DNA of 64,000 nucleotides, from assembly GCF_009754945.1 (NCBI RefSeq), contig NZ_WPIN01000004.1, positions 620,001 to 684,000 of the forward strand. The letters are read 5' to 3'. The translations under genes were made by a program, and so were the position numbers. The notes under the pieces are model-generated. The model was not told where the DNA came from. It saw only the letters and a program-made list of their open reading frames with translations, and searched no databases. Source of the DNA: Spirosoma arboris (GTDB lineage: Bacteria > Bacteroidota > Bacteroidia > Cytophagales > Spirosomataceae). Shown in pieces: positions 45,383 through 54,003 of this stretch (the first letter of the stretch is position 1; each line of letters opens with the position of its first letter).

Positions 45383-46459
45383 ATGCGTCTATTACTCCTT
45401 TTTTTTCTTTGCCTATTTCTGGTTTTACCGGGCCGGGCGCAGGAGCGCGTTCGTCATGTTCAGATCTATGTAGTTGATTCAGTGCAGCTCGAAATTCACT
45501 ATGATCTGATCAATGCGCGCCCTGGAGATTCTGTTTATTTTGAGGTGCGCAGTCGACTACGCGGACCGTTGCGCATTTTGCCCGAGTTTGTACGGGGCGA
45601 TATAGGAACTCAGATTACAGCAGGATCTGATCGGCGAATAATCTGGGATGCCTTAGCCAACGGCTATTCGCTGAATGAAGAAGTGCAGGCAAAAGTACTC
45701 GTAAAAACAGGTATCCCGCTCATGGCTTCTCAACCGGTAGCTACTAAGCCCGTAACTGAGTCTGCATCGACAACAGAACCAGCAGAATCAGCTCGCCGAA
45801 AAAAAACAACACCGACAAAGCCGTCCGTTTTTGCCTTGGATGAGGTGCCATCGGCTCCGGCTACCACAACTCCTGCGACTCCCGTGGTTGTAACACCAGC
45901 CCCACAACCGCCAGCTTCAGTAGCAGTTTCGACGCCAGCACCTAAACAGAATCCACCTCAACCTGCAACTGTGACTCCGACTTCGGAATCTGCTCCGGCA
46001 ACTATGGTACCTGATTCGACGAGACCACCCAAAACACGTTACGCTGGTCCTGCCTGGGCTTTGCTATCAGCCGTGGCGCCAGGTATCGGTAACATTTTTG
46101 TACAGATGCCGAAGCCTAAAGTAGGGTTACGTCCGTTGCTGACAATAGGGTGCTACGGCCTGATTGCCTATGGATTGTCGGAGCGAAAGAAATCGCAGGA
46201 TGAATACGCCATTTATGTGGACCAGAAAAACATGACTGCTGGTGAACCGTATTATCAAACAGCCAACGATCATCACCATCATTACTTTATGGCCACACGA
46301 GGGGCTATGGTTGTAGCGGCAGCCGATGTGATTCTGACGTTTATTAAAGGACTTCGCAATAGTCAACTGCAGAAAGCATCCCAACATAGTCAATCGGTCA
46401 TGCTTCGGCCGGGGATTCAGGCGGGGCAGGTAACAGCTGTTGTGCGGTACTCATTTTAA
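45383..46459 (+). CDS. Exported proline/threonine-rich membrane protein of unknown function
   Basis: A 358-residue protein with a signal peptide (residues 1-19, ending GRAQ). Residues 22-110 form a compact beta-rich domain (VRHVQIYVVDSVQLEIHYDL, GDIGTQITAGSDRRIIWD). Residues 112-220 are a low-complexity Pro/Thr/Ala linker. The C-terminal part has two hydrophobic helices (about 225-268 and 300-325) around a His-rich loop (NDHHHHYFMATRGAM). The first domain recalls N-terminal modules of Bacteroidota proteins near SUMF1 or caspase genes, but I cannot name it. It may span the periplasm with the linker and insert at its C-terminus. Co-transcribed with the PKD lipoprotein. Confidence 0.65.
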   Translation: MRLLLLFFLCLFLVLPGRAQERVRHVQIYVVDSVQLEIHYDLINARPGDSVYFEVRSRLRGPLRILPEFVRGDIGTQITAGSDRRIIWDALANGYSLNEEVQAKVLVKTGIPLMASQPVATKPVTESASTTEPAESARRKKTTPTKPSVFALDEVPSAPATTTPATPVVVTPAPQPPASVAVSTPAPKQNPPQPATVTPTSESAPATMVPDSTRPPKTRYAGPAWALLSAVAPGIGNIFVQMPKPKVGLRPLLTIGCYGLIAYGLSERKKSQDEYAIYVDQKNMTAGEPYYQTANDHHHHYFMATRGAMVVAAADVILTFIKGLRNSQLQKASQHSQSVMLRPGIQAGQVTAVVRYSF

Positions 46460-46527
46460 TTTTGACTGATTCACTAATGCGTCATCAAAATTTACTCAAT
46501 CGTTCATTCAAAAGTCACACATTAATC

Positions 46528-47343
46528 ATGCGTTTATTCCTGACAACTTGCTTTATAGCACTGGCATCGGTCATCAGCCTGGCGCAGTCGACGGGGCGAC
46601 GTGCGAAATCGGCAATTTATTCGGCATCTAGTGACTGGCAGAAAGTAACGCTCAAAGCAACTGCACGCCTAACTACTACTAGCAAGACTGCTGTGGTAAG
46701 CCCGTCTGTAACGCAATTGAGCGATCGGATGGAAGCTACTTCTGCCGGCCCGTCGTCATCTGCCAATATCGACTTCCGACCGGCTTTTGTAGGGGATTTT
46801 GCGACCAATCGGAATGGCTGGAGATCCGGTAATCGTGGCGATTACAATTACCAGATCGGTATGGGTCGATACAGTGTTCGCAAACTGAATGTACGCACTC
46901 AGCAGGTGGCGTTCAGTGCAGTTGAACTGCCCGTCGATATAAACCTAAATAAGGCTGATATATTCACGATAAAGGTTGATGTGCTGGCTGATTCGGGGCA
47001 GGTACCAACGGGCGGAATACTCTTTGGCGTGAAAGACTCACTCAATTACAACGCTTTTATGCTGAATGTGAAAGGCGAAGTGTCGATTATTCGAGTAGCC
47101 AATGGGAGGACATTTAGCGATTATATGTCAGGTGATTATTTCTCACCGGGTGTATCCGTCGAAAAAAATCGGAATAGACTCATGATACAGCGTAAGGGCG
47201 ACACGATACGGTTCTACATTAATAATCAGGAAATTCGCACGAGTCCGTATCAGTTCAAAATACTTTCCGGGAATGGCATTGGTATAATGGCCTCTGGATA
47301 TTGGACTTCGTTCCAGAAACTAAGCGTCACGCTAGGGTTGTGA
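46528..47343 (+). CDS. Exported lectin-like (concanavalin-fold) protein
   Basis: A 271-residue protein. The ATG at 46528 opens a good signal peptide (MRLFLTTCFIALASVISLAQ); an in-frame ATG at 46477 would add 17 polar residues. After a Ser/Thr-rich stretch, residues 85-270 form a beta-sandwich of the DUF1080/LamG kind: GDFATNRNGWRSGNRG, GILFGVKDSLNYNAFMLNV, NRLMIQRKGDTIRFYINNQEI, GNGIGIMASGYWTSF. It has no obvious catalytic residues. It probably binds glycan or protein in the envelope. The stop lies 8 bp from the end of the convergent WG-repeat gene. Confidence 0.7.
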   Translation: MRLFLTTCFIALASVISLAQSTGRRAKSAIYSASSDWQKVTLKATARLTTTSKTAVVSPSVTQLSDRMEATSAGPSSSANIDFRPAFVGDFATNRNGWRSGNRGDYNYQIGMGRYSVRKLNVRTQQVAFSAVELPVDINLNKADIFTIKVDVLADSGQVPTGGILFGVKDSLNYNAFMLNVKGEVSIIRVANGRTFSDYMSGDYFSPGVSVEKNRNRLMIQRKGDTIRFYINNQEIRTSPYQFKILSGNGIGIMASGYWTSFQKLSVTLGL

Positions 47344-47351
47344 TAGAGAGA

Positions 47352-48761
47352 TTAATTCCTCACCTGTTCGCCGTTGCGATTGATGGTCATGAGCTGGCCG
47401 TTCAGAAATACAGAAGCCGTATTGCCCCGAAACGGCGTTACGGCTTCATATTCAGGCTGAATAACCCATTCATCCGCTTCATTAATGTATCCCCAGCGAC
47501 CATGACTCCGAGCGCGTCGCCAGCCGCGGTCGTCGGTTCCCAGTTCTACTTTGTCATACGGTTTGTTGCCAAAAGCTTCTTCATATTTTCCTTGTCGGGC
47601 ATCGGTAGGAGAAGCTGGTTTCGGGGCTGACACGGCTGCCGTAGGCGTATCGTCGACGGGTTTATTGACAGGTTTATCTTCTTTTTTCGGAACATCAGTT
47701 GAAGCAACAGGCGGGGTATTGGGAGCTTCAGTTGGCGTATCTGTTGCTTCTGTTGTTTCCGGTTCTTTGTCGGGCTGCTGATGACTTACCGTTGAAACTC
47801 CTGCTGGCCGCTCCTCCTGCAAGGAACTGGTTGCCTTTTCGGTTTTAGGCTTGGGTTTCGGCTCATTGCTCTTTGAGTTGCTGCTTTTAATAAACCAGTA
47901 AATAATAGCCAGCAGCGCCAGCGCGAATAGAACGCCGTACACACCACTTCGGTCACGTGGAATTACGTCTACCCGCACGGTACTCAGTGGATTATTATTG
48001 GCATCGAAAAGCGTGTAATCTGTGCTCTTTGCTGGTTTTACCCAGCCTCGATTAGTCGGTGATAACCCTTCGCCTAAATCATCAATTGTGACGGCCAGTA
48101 GGTTCTCAACTTCCCAGGATAGTGTTACCGACTGTCCCTTGTGTATACGAGCGGGCGTAGCAGTAAACGACCGTACAATGGGCGGGGGCTCATACAGGTT
48201 AAACGAAGATTCAGGATCTGCCTTTTCAACAACAACAGGTGGCGGCACGACAGGTGGTACCACTGGTTCAGGGTCTCGTATCGTAATTTTTTGAGGCTCT
48301 GGCTCAGGTCGTTCAGGTTCGCTTTTGATCAACTCCTCAACGATGTCGGGTTTTGTTGCCGGCGTATTAACCGTTGGGGGAGTTACTACAGCTGGAGCTT
48401 CCGGAGTTTTTGGAGCCGAGCTTGCTGCCAGACGTTGTAGGACAAGAGGCACCCATCGATTCCTGACAAAGTCGGGTGAGAGCTTTAGAGAGGTTGCGGC
48501 ATTAATAATCTGGCTTAAATCCTGCTCAATCAAATGCGCACGAGAGGGTTGGGCTAATCGGGCAATACGAGCCTGTATGTTTTGAAACAGCAGGCTATTG
48601 TTGGCGACCTCCTGGCTTACTTCGTTCGCTCGTTTGAGTGCGTCGGCCAACGAAAGGCCTGCCTGTTGTGCATCCTGAAGATAGCCGTTAGTTCGCCAAA
48701 CGTCGGGCCCGTCGAGAACAATGGCTTCACGAAGTCGGTCGGTCAGTTCGGTTTCCGTCAT
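47352..48761 (-). CDS. WG-repeat membrane protein with Ig-like domain
   Basis: A 469-residue protein without a signal peptide. Residues 1-115 are helical (LTDRLREAIVLDGPDVWRTN, GLSLADALKRANEVS). A proline-rich linker with PEPEPQ and PPVVPPP runs to about 190. An Ig-like domain (residues 195-265) has SFTATPARIHKGQSVTLSWE and KPAKSTDYTLFDA. One membrane helix lies at about 275-292 (GVLFALALLAIIYWFI). A second Pro/Thr/Lys-rich linker leads to a C-terminal WG repeat (HGRWGYINEADEWVIQPEYEAVTPF). The single helix in the middle means the two halves face opposite sides. It lies 39 bp after the FkbM gene and ends the minus-strand run. Confidence 0.75.
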   Translation of the reverse strand: MTETELTDRLREAIVLDGPDVWRTNGYLQDAQQAGLSLADALKRANEVSQEVANNSLLFQNIQARIARLAQPSRAHLIEQDLSQIINAATSLKLSPDFVRNRWVPLVLQRLAASSAPKTPEAPAVVTPPTVNTPATKPDIVEELIKSEPERPEPEPQKITIRDPEPVVPPVVPPPVVVEKADPESSFNLYEPPPIVRSFTATPARIHKGQSVTLSWEVENLLAVTIDDLGEGLSPTNRGWVKPAKSTDYTLFDANNNPLSTVRVDVIPRDRSGVYGVLFALALLAIIYWFIKSSNSKSNEPKPKPKTEKATSSLQEERPAGVSTVSHQQPDKEPETTEATDTPTEAPNTPPVASTDVPKKEDKPVNKPVDDTPTAAVSAPKPASPTDARQGKYEEAFGNKPYDKVELGTDDRGWRRARSHGRWGYINEADEWVIQPEYEAVTPFRGNTASVFLNGQLMTINRNGEQVRN

Positions 48762-48800
48762 TGGATGGCGCGTCAGGGTTTACAGCTGAAATCAATATTT

Positions 48801-49538
48801 TTAAGAATAACGCATAAACAAAGCAGTTGTCCACGAAAGTTCTAGGCCACGCGCCCGTTCTTTTTCATAATAGTCAACTAACCGCATATTGTGGGTGCGC
48901 ATTAGTGCAAGAATCTCCAGTGAATCAGACTGGCCTTCGTATAAGGACGAAAAGTTCAGTTCCAATAGAACGGCTCTAATTCGTTTCTTTTTGAACAAGT
49001 CAACTCCTCCCCGAAGAACCGGAAGCTCAAATCCCTGCGTATCAATTTTAAGTAAATCAATCTGTTCGATACCTTGTGCTGAACAGAAACTATCCAGCGT
49101 ATCTACCTGAACCGATTCGGTCAGAATCAACTCTTCTTCCGCAAATATATTTTCCGATTTGTCGGCGTTCATAGGCAGAAACGAGCTTAGTTCAGATTGT
49201 GTGTAATTGCGAAATTCGGCAACTCCGGTCTGTTCGCCAAGGGCGAGCTGGTGAAGCTGAACCCGTGACCCAAACGATTGACTCGCCAGGGTTGCAAAGG
49301 TAGCTGATGATGGCTCAAATGAATGAATAATTGGATCACGAAAACAGTCCTGAAGCAATTGAATGGTTTGCCCACGATTGGCTCCTATATCGAAACAGAC
49401 CGGATTATCGTTCCGAATAATTACGTTCAGATCATACGCCAGCTCGTGACCATTTACCGCATTTGGGTATCGTCGGGCAACAAATAATCCGAAGAATGAA
49501 AACACCGATTTTATGTAATCGACTAGTTTTTTGCTCAT
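48801..49538 (-). CDS. FkbM family SAM-dependent methyltransferase
   Basis: A 245-residue enzyme. The FkbM motifs are VCFDIGANRGQTIQLL (SAM-binding loop), IHSFEPSSATFATL, VQVDTLDSFC and IDLLKIDTQGFELPVLRG, with VLLELNFSSLYEG near the end. The family O-methylates sugars, polyketides or lipids. An in-frame TTG at 49583 gives a longer frame; the ATG at 49538 is preferred because it precedes the helix leading to the fold. It is transcribed in line with the retropepsin gene (134 bp gap) and the WG-repeat gene (39 bp). Whether it belongs to the protease system or is a bystander is open. Confidence 0.88.
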   Translation of the reverse strand: MSKKLVDYIKSVFSFFGLFVARRYPNAVNGHELAYDLNVIIRNDNPVCFDIGANRGQTIQLLQDCFRDPIIHSFEPSSATFATLASQSFGSRVQLHQLALGEQTGVAEFRNYTQSELSSFLPMNADKSENIFAEEELILTESVQVDTLDSFCSAQGIEQIDLLKIDTQGFELPVLRGGVDLFKKKRIRAVLLELNFSSLYEGQSDSLEILALMRTHNMRLVDYYEKERARGLELSWTTALFMRYS

Positions 49539-49672
49539 GGTTGTCAAAATGACCGGAATAGTGTCATCATTTAATTGACTCAATTAAGCGTTTTTAGTCA
49601 TGCAAAGCACTCAAAATCCGTCAATTTCTCCAGAAATAAAGCATTAACGGATAGGCAAATAAACATCAAATT

Positions 49673-50275
49673 TTAGTCGAACGTCACCACATTACGTCGG
49701 TAATCCACAGAAATTTTTCCAAACTTCGACAAGGCCGACTGGCCGAGCAGGAGGGGAGCCTTCGTGCTCCGTACCACATTGGCATTCACGTTTTCCAGAA
49801 CCCGATCACCAATCTGCACCGATTTAAGCCGGATTATATCGCCGGGCGACAGATCGCCATTGGCATCTTCAAAGCGCGACTGTCCCACAATATCAGCTTC
49901 AGTAATTGTACCTTGCTTCATCATAAATTCGGCTTCGGTAGATGAGATGGAGATCAGACTGGCCCCTGTATCCAGAATGAATTTCATGGGATGACCATTG
50001 ATAATTACCGGTACCTTATAAACGCCCTTATCTTTTTCCATAATGACCTCCGTAGGCCCACTTCCAATTTGAGTGAGTGTCGGCTTAGGGGCTGGCGTTG
50101 CAGGTTCAGCTGTTTGGCTGGTTGGTTGGTCTGTCTTGCTACCCTTTTTTTTGCGCGGCTGATGACTCCCCGACCGCGAGCAACCCGAACAGCCTGACAG
50201 GTAGATAGTCATGACCAATAAGCATAGGAATGCAATGAGCCTGATAGCCATTAAGTGGGCGTGTGTGGTTTTCAT
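49673..50275 (-). CDS. Retropepsin-like aspartic protease lipoprotein
   Basis: A 200-residue protein. The ATG at 50275 gives a lipoprotein signal with the lipobox LSGC (Cys at about residue 28, then GCSRSG), followed by a basic and then Pro/Thr-rich linker to about 75. The protease domain has KVPVIINGHPMKFILDTGAS (catalytic Asp in the D-T-G-A motif), a flap region, and PLLLGQSALSKFG near the end, the pattern of single-domain retropepsins that act as dimers. An upstream in-frame ATG at 50398 would overlap the previous gene and hide the lipobox. It is likely tethered to the periplasmic face or outer membrane. It is the fourth protease type in this run. Confidence 0.85.
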   Translation of the reverse strand: MKTTHAHLMAIRLIAFLCLLVMTIYLSGCSGCSRSGSHQPRKKKGSKTDQPTSQTAEPATPAPKPTLTQIGSGPTEVIMEKDKGVYKVPVIINGHPMKFILDTGASLISISSTEAEFMMKQGTITEADIVGQSRFEDANGDLSPGDIIRLKSVQIGDRVLENVNANVVRSTKAPLLLGQSALSKFGKISVDYRRNVVTFD

Positions 50276-50357
50276 GTCTATGTAACGAATGAGAGACCCA
50301 GACACGACACCTTGCCTCATATTTTTTTGACAGGATTTACGAGGCTGTCGAAAAAAG

Positions 50358-51884
50358 TTATTCGTGATGTTCTGATTCGTGATGATATAATTCCTCAAAT
50401 ACCTCCGTTACGGTAGCTATGTAAACGCCAATGACGACCAGATTGATAAGATGGTTGAAAAAGGCAATAGCGCCCAGGAGAACTAGAAAGGCAAGGATGT
50501 ACGCCTGATTGTTAATTAGTCTCTGCGCAAAGGTATAACCCTTCTCACGTAGCCAGTTTGTTAATTTTATCCATGAACCCGACTTTTTAGAGGGTGCCTT
50601 TTTTTTCAAGTGATGCGGTTCCTGCATCAACAGATAGCCTACGCCCCAAAATCCAGCCATTAAATAAAGCAAATAGCCAAACCCGATTAAGTGGCTACCA
50701 GCGAGCAAGTTCATAAACATGTTTATCAGTAGAATGGACCCATGCATTTGCCCCACCAGGGTATGGTGCATATCACGATCAGAATCTTCAAACAGTCCAA
50801 TGAATACAATGCTTCGTTTGCAGTGATTGTAGTTATCCCGAAGTTGCTCCAGAAAGGCCGTTCGCCCACCGAATTCAGTTGTGTCGGGATCGGTGACTTC
50901 GCCTAACCGGAAAAGATTGGGCAAAAGCCGACCGGTAGCATTCTCCAAACTAGTGTCCGATTCGGCTTCTCCCCAGTTGAATAAAGGCGGTAGCCAGGGA
51001 TGGGCGCTCTCTGACTCTGATTCCGTCTCACGACTTACATCCTCATTATCGATCCAGAATTCGGGCACAAATAAGTCAGATTTTATGAAACCTTTAGCTT
51101 GTGCAGACGAACTGGGTGGGCAACCCGGCTTAGACGGAGCAGCCATGAGTCGATTATACAGAACAGTTGGCAGGCTTGCGAGGTGGCGCTCTGTCGAATC
51201 AAAAAAGTCATAGGTAAAGAATGTTCCGTCGTAGTACTTCGTAATATCGACCGATCCACCATCCAGCACTTCGGTATTAACCGCCGAATTATCATGTACA
51301 GATTTACTCTCCGTCAGATCACTCTTGGCTATGAGTAAGTGATGCTGCGCATTCAGTGAATCGAAAGCGGCTTGCAGTGCCTCATCCTGCGCTTTGTTTG
51401 GCGATAAGGAGCCAAACGTCAGATCACAAACCACCATATCGACAAAATAACGGCTCGAATCCTGCTCATTCGTCAGCGATTTCAAAAACTGGGCAAGTTT
51501 CTGTCGATCTGTAATGAGCTGATTGGATCGCCAACTGGCATTAAGGGATGAATCAGGAATTAAAGCCAGATCGTGCGACACATCGACCAGTAACAGGCGG
51601 TTATCCTTCAGCAGTGCGTTGATCGACTGATTCTGATGTAACTGGCTTTGAATGTGATGTAATCCAGAAAACAGAGCAACTTGCTCCTTAAGTAGCAAGG
51701 GAAATTGACCCGAATAGAAAACCGTGAATACGGTAAGCAGTAGCGCATTTACGATTGGAAATACCCATCGAAATGTTTGCCGGGGGAGAGATTTTAGTAA
51801 CAGATAAACGGCCCCGAAAACGACTAGAAAAAGGAGTGTTTCGAGTAGCCAGCCGTGTTCCGATTCGAGTTCGAGACTAATCAT
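50358..51884 (-). CDS. CHASE2-like multi-pass membrane protein without enzymatic output
   Basis: A 508-residue protein. Two membrane helices lie at about residues 13-31 and 38-58. A large ectodomain (60-390) contains LLLVDVSHDLALI, DMVVCDLTFG and IVFIGLFEDSDRDMHHTLVGQMHGSILLINMFMNLLAG. The latter resembles the CHASE2 signature (G-x-x-x-x-D-x-H-x-T-x-x-G-x-M-x-G-x-x-x-x-A-N). Two or three helices follow (about 400-435 and 460-495), with a basic loop between. CHASE2 domains usually sense signals for kinases, cyclases or phosphodiesterases, but none is attached here. The start overlaps the stop of the next upstream gene by ATGA. It is a candidate sensor or membrane scaffold of the protease system. 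Confidence 0.7.
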   Translation of the reverse strand: MISLELESEHGWLLETLLFLVVFGAVYLLLKSLPRQTFRWVFPIVNALLLTVFTVFYSGQFPLLLKEQVALFSGLHHIQSQLHQNQSINALLKDNRLLLVDVSHDLALIPDSSLNASWRSNQLITDRQKLAQFLKSLTNEQDSSRYFVDMVVCDLTFGSLSPNKAQDEALQAAFDSLNAQHHLLIAKSDLTESKSVHDNSAVNTEVLDGGSVDITKYYDGTFFTYDFFDSTERHLASLPTVLYNRLMAAPSKPGCPPSSSAQAKGFIKSDLFVPEFWIDNEDVSRETESESESAHPWLPPLFNWGEAESDTSLENATGRLLPNLFRLGEVTDPDTTEFGGRTAFLEQLRDNYNHCKRSIVFIGLFEDSDRDMHHTLVGQMHGSILLINMFMNLLAGSHLIGFGYLLYLMAGFWGVGYLLMQEPHHLKKKAPSKKSGSWIKLTNWLREKGYTFAQRLINNQAYILAFLVLLGAIAFFNHLINLVVIGVYIATVTEVFEELYHHESEHHE

Positions 51885-52702
51885 GGAGTACAGGTGATCT
51901 GTTCGTTCTGAAGCAGACTTTTAACGACCCTCCGCTGGGCCGAGAGGTAAAGTGCCGGACTAACGCATTGTTTTCCACCCCAGTTGCGGGTCAGGTAAGC
52001 GACCAATAGTTCGGGTAGCTCGGAGCAGGGTGGCGCTTGATCCATAGTCCATCCTCGCAGCGAACGAACAAGTTGAGCACGCTCATCCGGCGATAGAAAA
52101 TAAAAGGTTACTGAGTGTGTTTCGCCATCTATACCTACTTGAGCGGGCAAATTGCGACCTGTTGTCAATCCTGGAAACATACCTGCATACAGCAACAACT
52201 CTGTGCGTGCAGCATTGAGTGGCAACGCATAGTTTTTCTGGCCAACTGTAAGTGTAAATCGGGTTTCGGGAGTAAAGTCACCTAGTCGAATACGGAGCGT
52301 GTCCAGTACAACGGTCGTATCCTGAAAAAAACAACGCTGGTTATCGCCCGGCTTTGCATTGGTATCCAGGCCTCCTCGGCCGGCGGCTGCACTAACCGAC
52401 TGTTCAAAAAAGAGTCCCTTCTCGCCAGCCGACGCCTGCCAGAAACGGACTTTTTTGTCGGGATAATGAATCGCTACCTGAAAACGGACCAGCTTTTCGT
52501 TTTTCCGCCAATCCATCAGATATTTCTGAAGTAATGCTTCGTTCTGGCCTTGGTCCGGCACGGGAAGGCTAGCCACTTGTTTCGCCAGTGTATGATACCC
52601 TTCTACTGAGCCAGGGCATAAACCAACCCGGTATTTTGCCTGGCCGTTCACTGTTAACGTGGCCAGTAACGTAAGGATAAATCCAAGGTTCAGGATACGC
52701 AT
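51881..52702 (-). CDS. Exported protein of unknown function
   Basis: A 273-residue protein with a signal peptide (residues 1-21, ending TVNGQ). The mature part is beta-rich with four or five Cys (RVGLCPGSVEG, NQRCFFQDT, APPCSELPEL, GKQCVSPALY, ITCTP), which fits a disulfide-bonded periplasmic protein. It includes FQVAIHYPDKKVRFWQAS and RFTLTVGQKNYALPLN. The C-terminal third is helical. I recognise no family. It lies 17 bp after the caspase gene and overlaps the CHASE2-like gene by 4 bases, so it is firmly within the operon and may be a substrate, inhibitor or partner. Confidence 0.7.
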   Translation of the reverse strand: MRILNLGFILTLLATLTVNGQAKYRVGLCPGSVEGYHTLAKQVASLPVPDQGQNEALLQKYLMDWRKNEKLVRFQVAIHYPDKKVRFWQASAGEKGLFFEQSVSAAAGRGGLDTNAKPGDNQRCFFQDTTVVLDTLRIRLGDFTPETRFTLTVGQKNYALPLNAARTELLLYAGMFPGLTTGRNLPAQVGIDGETHSVTFYFLSPDERAQLVRSLRGWTMDQAPPCSELPELLVAYLTRNWGGKQCVSPALYLSAQRRVVKSLLQNEQITCTP

Positions 52703-52719
52703 TGTTGTGTTTCTATTTT

Positions 52720-54003
52720 TTATTTATCAAGCCGCTCCAGAATTTCTTCCAGTCGGCGAATAATTGAAGGCAAATCGCTGCGGGCCTGCTGAACTAACTG
52801 AATAGGTCGTTGTGCGTACTTCTGAATAACCTGATACCGCTCATTGACCTCGTCGGTGCTTTCTTTAACCCATTTTGTATCGGTATCGAATTGCTGCTGA
52901 CATCGGGGCGACAAATCGCCAATTCGATTGAACAGAATTCGATTTAGGCTTTCGTAAAATGGCTTCTGATTCCTGTAAAATAGGGAGAATGACTTGGCAT
53001 AGGCATCCGCATTATTCGTCGTTATGGAATTGTTCATATCGCGAAGCAACGGCATATCTTCCCGAATACCGGCAAGGGCCACCTCATTTACAAATTGATC
53101 GAGTGAAGGACAGGGTGCATCGGCGGGTCTGGTGTTCGTGAGCGAGCGACTCACAAGGGCTGGCTGAGTTGGTTGCGCGACGGAGAAAGGAGTAAGTTCC
53201 TGTTCAAATTGCGGACTTTGTGTCTGGCGATTTTGCTTGGCCATAGCTTCGGTACGTTTCACAACATCATCAAGCAGTGTTTTCCAGGTCAGTAACCCTT
53301 TCCGATTAATGGAACACCAATCGAGCAGGGCGTTTTGAAACGATATGCTCATCCATCCGCCTTTGGGGTCGCTGTGCGAAAACTGATTCCGTTGTGAACT
53401 GCTCATAAAAAAACCACCCTGCCAGTTTCGAAATAAGCTTTTGATACGCTCGGGATTCAGATTGGTTGGAGGCATCACATCAATAGGTCGTCCGCTGGTA
53501 ATAGGTACGGGTGGGTCGGTTCGTTCTTTGTTGCAGGCATCGCCCATCACAATGGTCAGGCGCGGTTTCTTCGCCCGAATGCGGGCGTATAACTCGCGCA
53601 GGTTACGGGCCGATGCGTCGATGGTGGCGATATCGGCGGTGGCTTTTCCGAAAATCAGTGATGGGTAAGCATTCTGGCGACTGTTAAAGCCATGTCCCAC
53701 GAAGTAAAAAAAGACGACATCATCCTTGCCGGGGTTTAGCTCATTTAGTTTTTTATCTACTTCAACCGCCTGACACTTAGGGCCATAAAATCCGGCCATA
53801 TTCAGCGTTAGACCACTGTATTGGGCAATAGTCTGAGCCAGGCCACCATTGCCCGTGAGTGAGCTGTACGTTTTCATGTCATTGCCACCAATACTCGGAT
53901 CGTCGGTATCGGCAAATACAATAAAATGAAGCGTCTGGCTTTTTACCAACGGACTCACTACCAATAAGCTAAGGATCAACCCGATTGCCAGTGTATGTCT
54001 CAT
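52720..54003 (-). CDS. Exported caspase-family (C14) peptidase
   Basis: A 427-residue protein with a signal peptide (residues 1-22, ending VKSQ). The caspase-like p20 domain covers about 23-260: LHFIVFADTDDPSIGGND, VVFFYFVGHGFNSR with catalytic His104, and LTIVMGDACNKE with catalytic Cys157. A helical C-terminal part (about 295-427) with PCPSLDQFVNEV follows and could be regulatory. The cleavage preference is not visible. Because it is exported it should act in the periplasm or outside, unusual compared with cytosolic metacaspases of conflict systems. It overlaps the M48 gene by ATGA, so expression is coupled. Confidence 0.88.
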   Translation of the reverse strand: MRHTLAIGLILSLLVVSPLVKSQTLHFIVFADTDDPSIGGNDMKTYSSLTGNGGLAQTIAQYSGLTLNMAGFYGPKCQAVEVDKKLNELNPGKDDVVFFYFVGHGFNSRQNAYPSLIFGKATADIATIDASARNLRELYARIRAKKPRLTIVMGDACNKERTDPPVPITSGRPIDVMPPTNLNPERIKSLFRNWQGGFFMSSSQRNQFSHSDPKGGWMSISFQNALLDWCSINRKGLLTWKTLLDDVVKRTEAMAKQNRQTQSPQFEQELTPFSVAQPTQPALVSRSLTNTRPADAPCPSLDQFVNEVALAGIREDMPLLRDMNNSITTNNADAYAKSFSLFYRNQKPFYESLNRILFNRIGDLSPRCQQQFDTDTKWVKESTDEVNERYQVIQKYAQRPIQLVQQARSDLPSIIRRLEEILERLDK

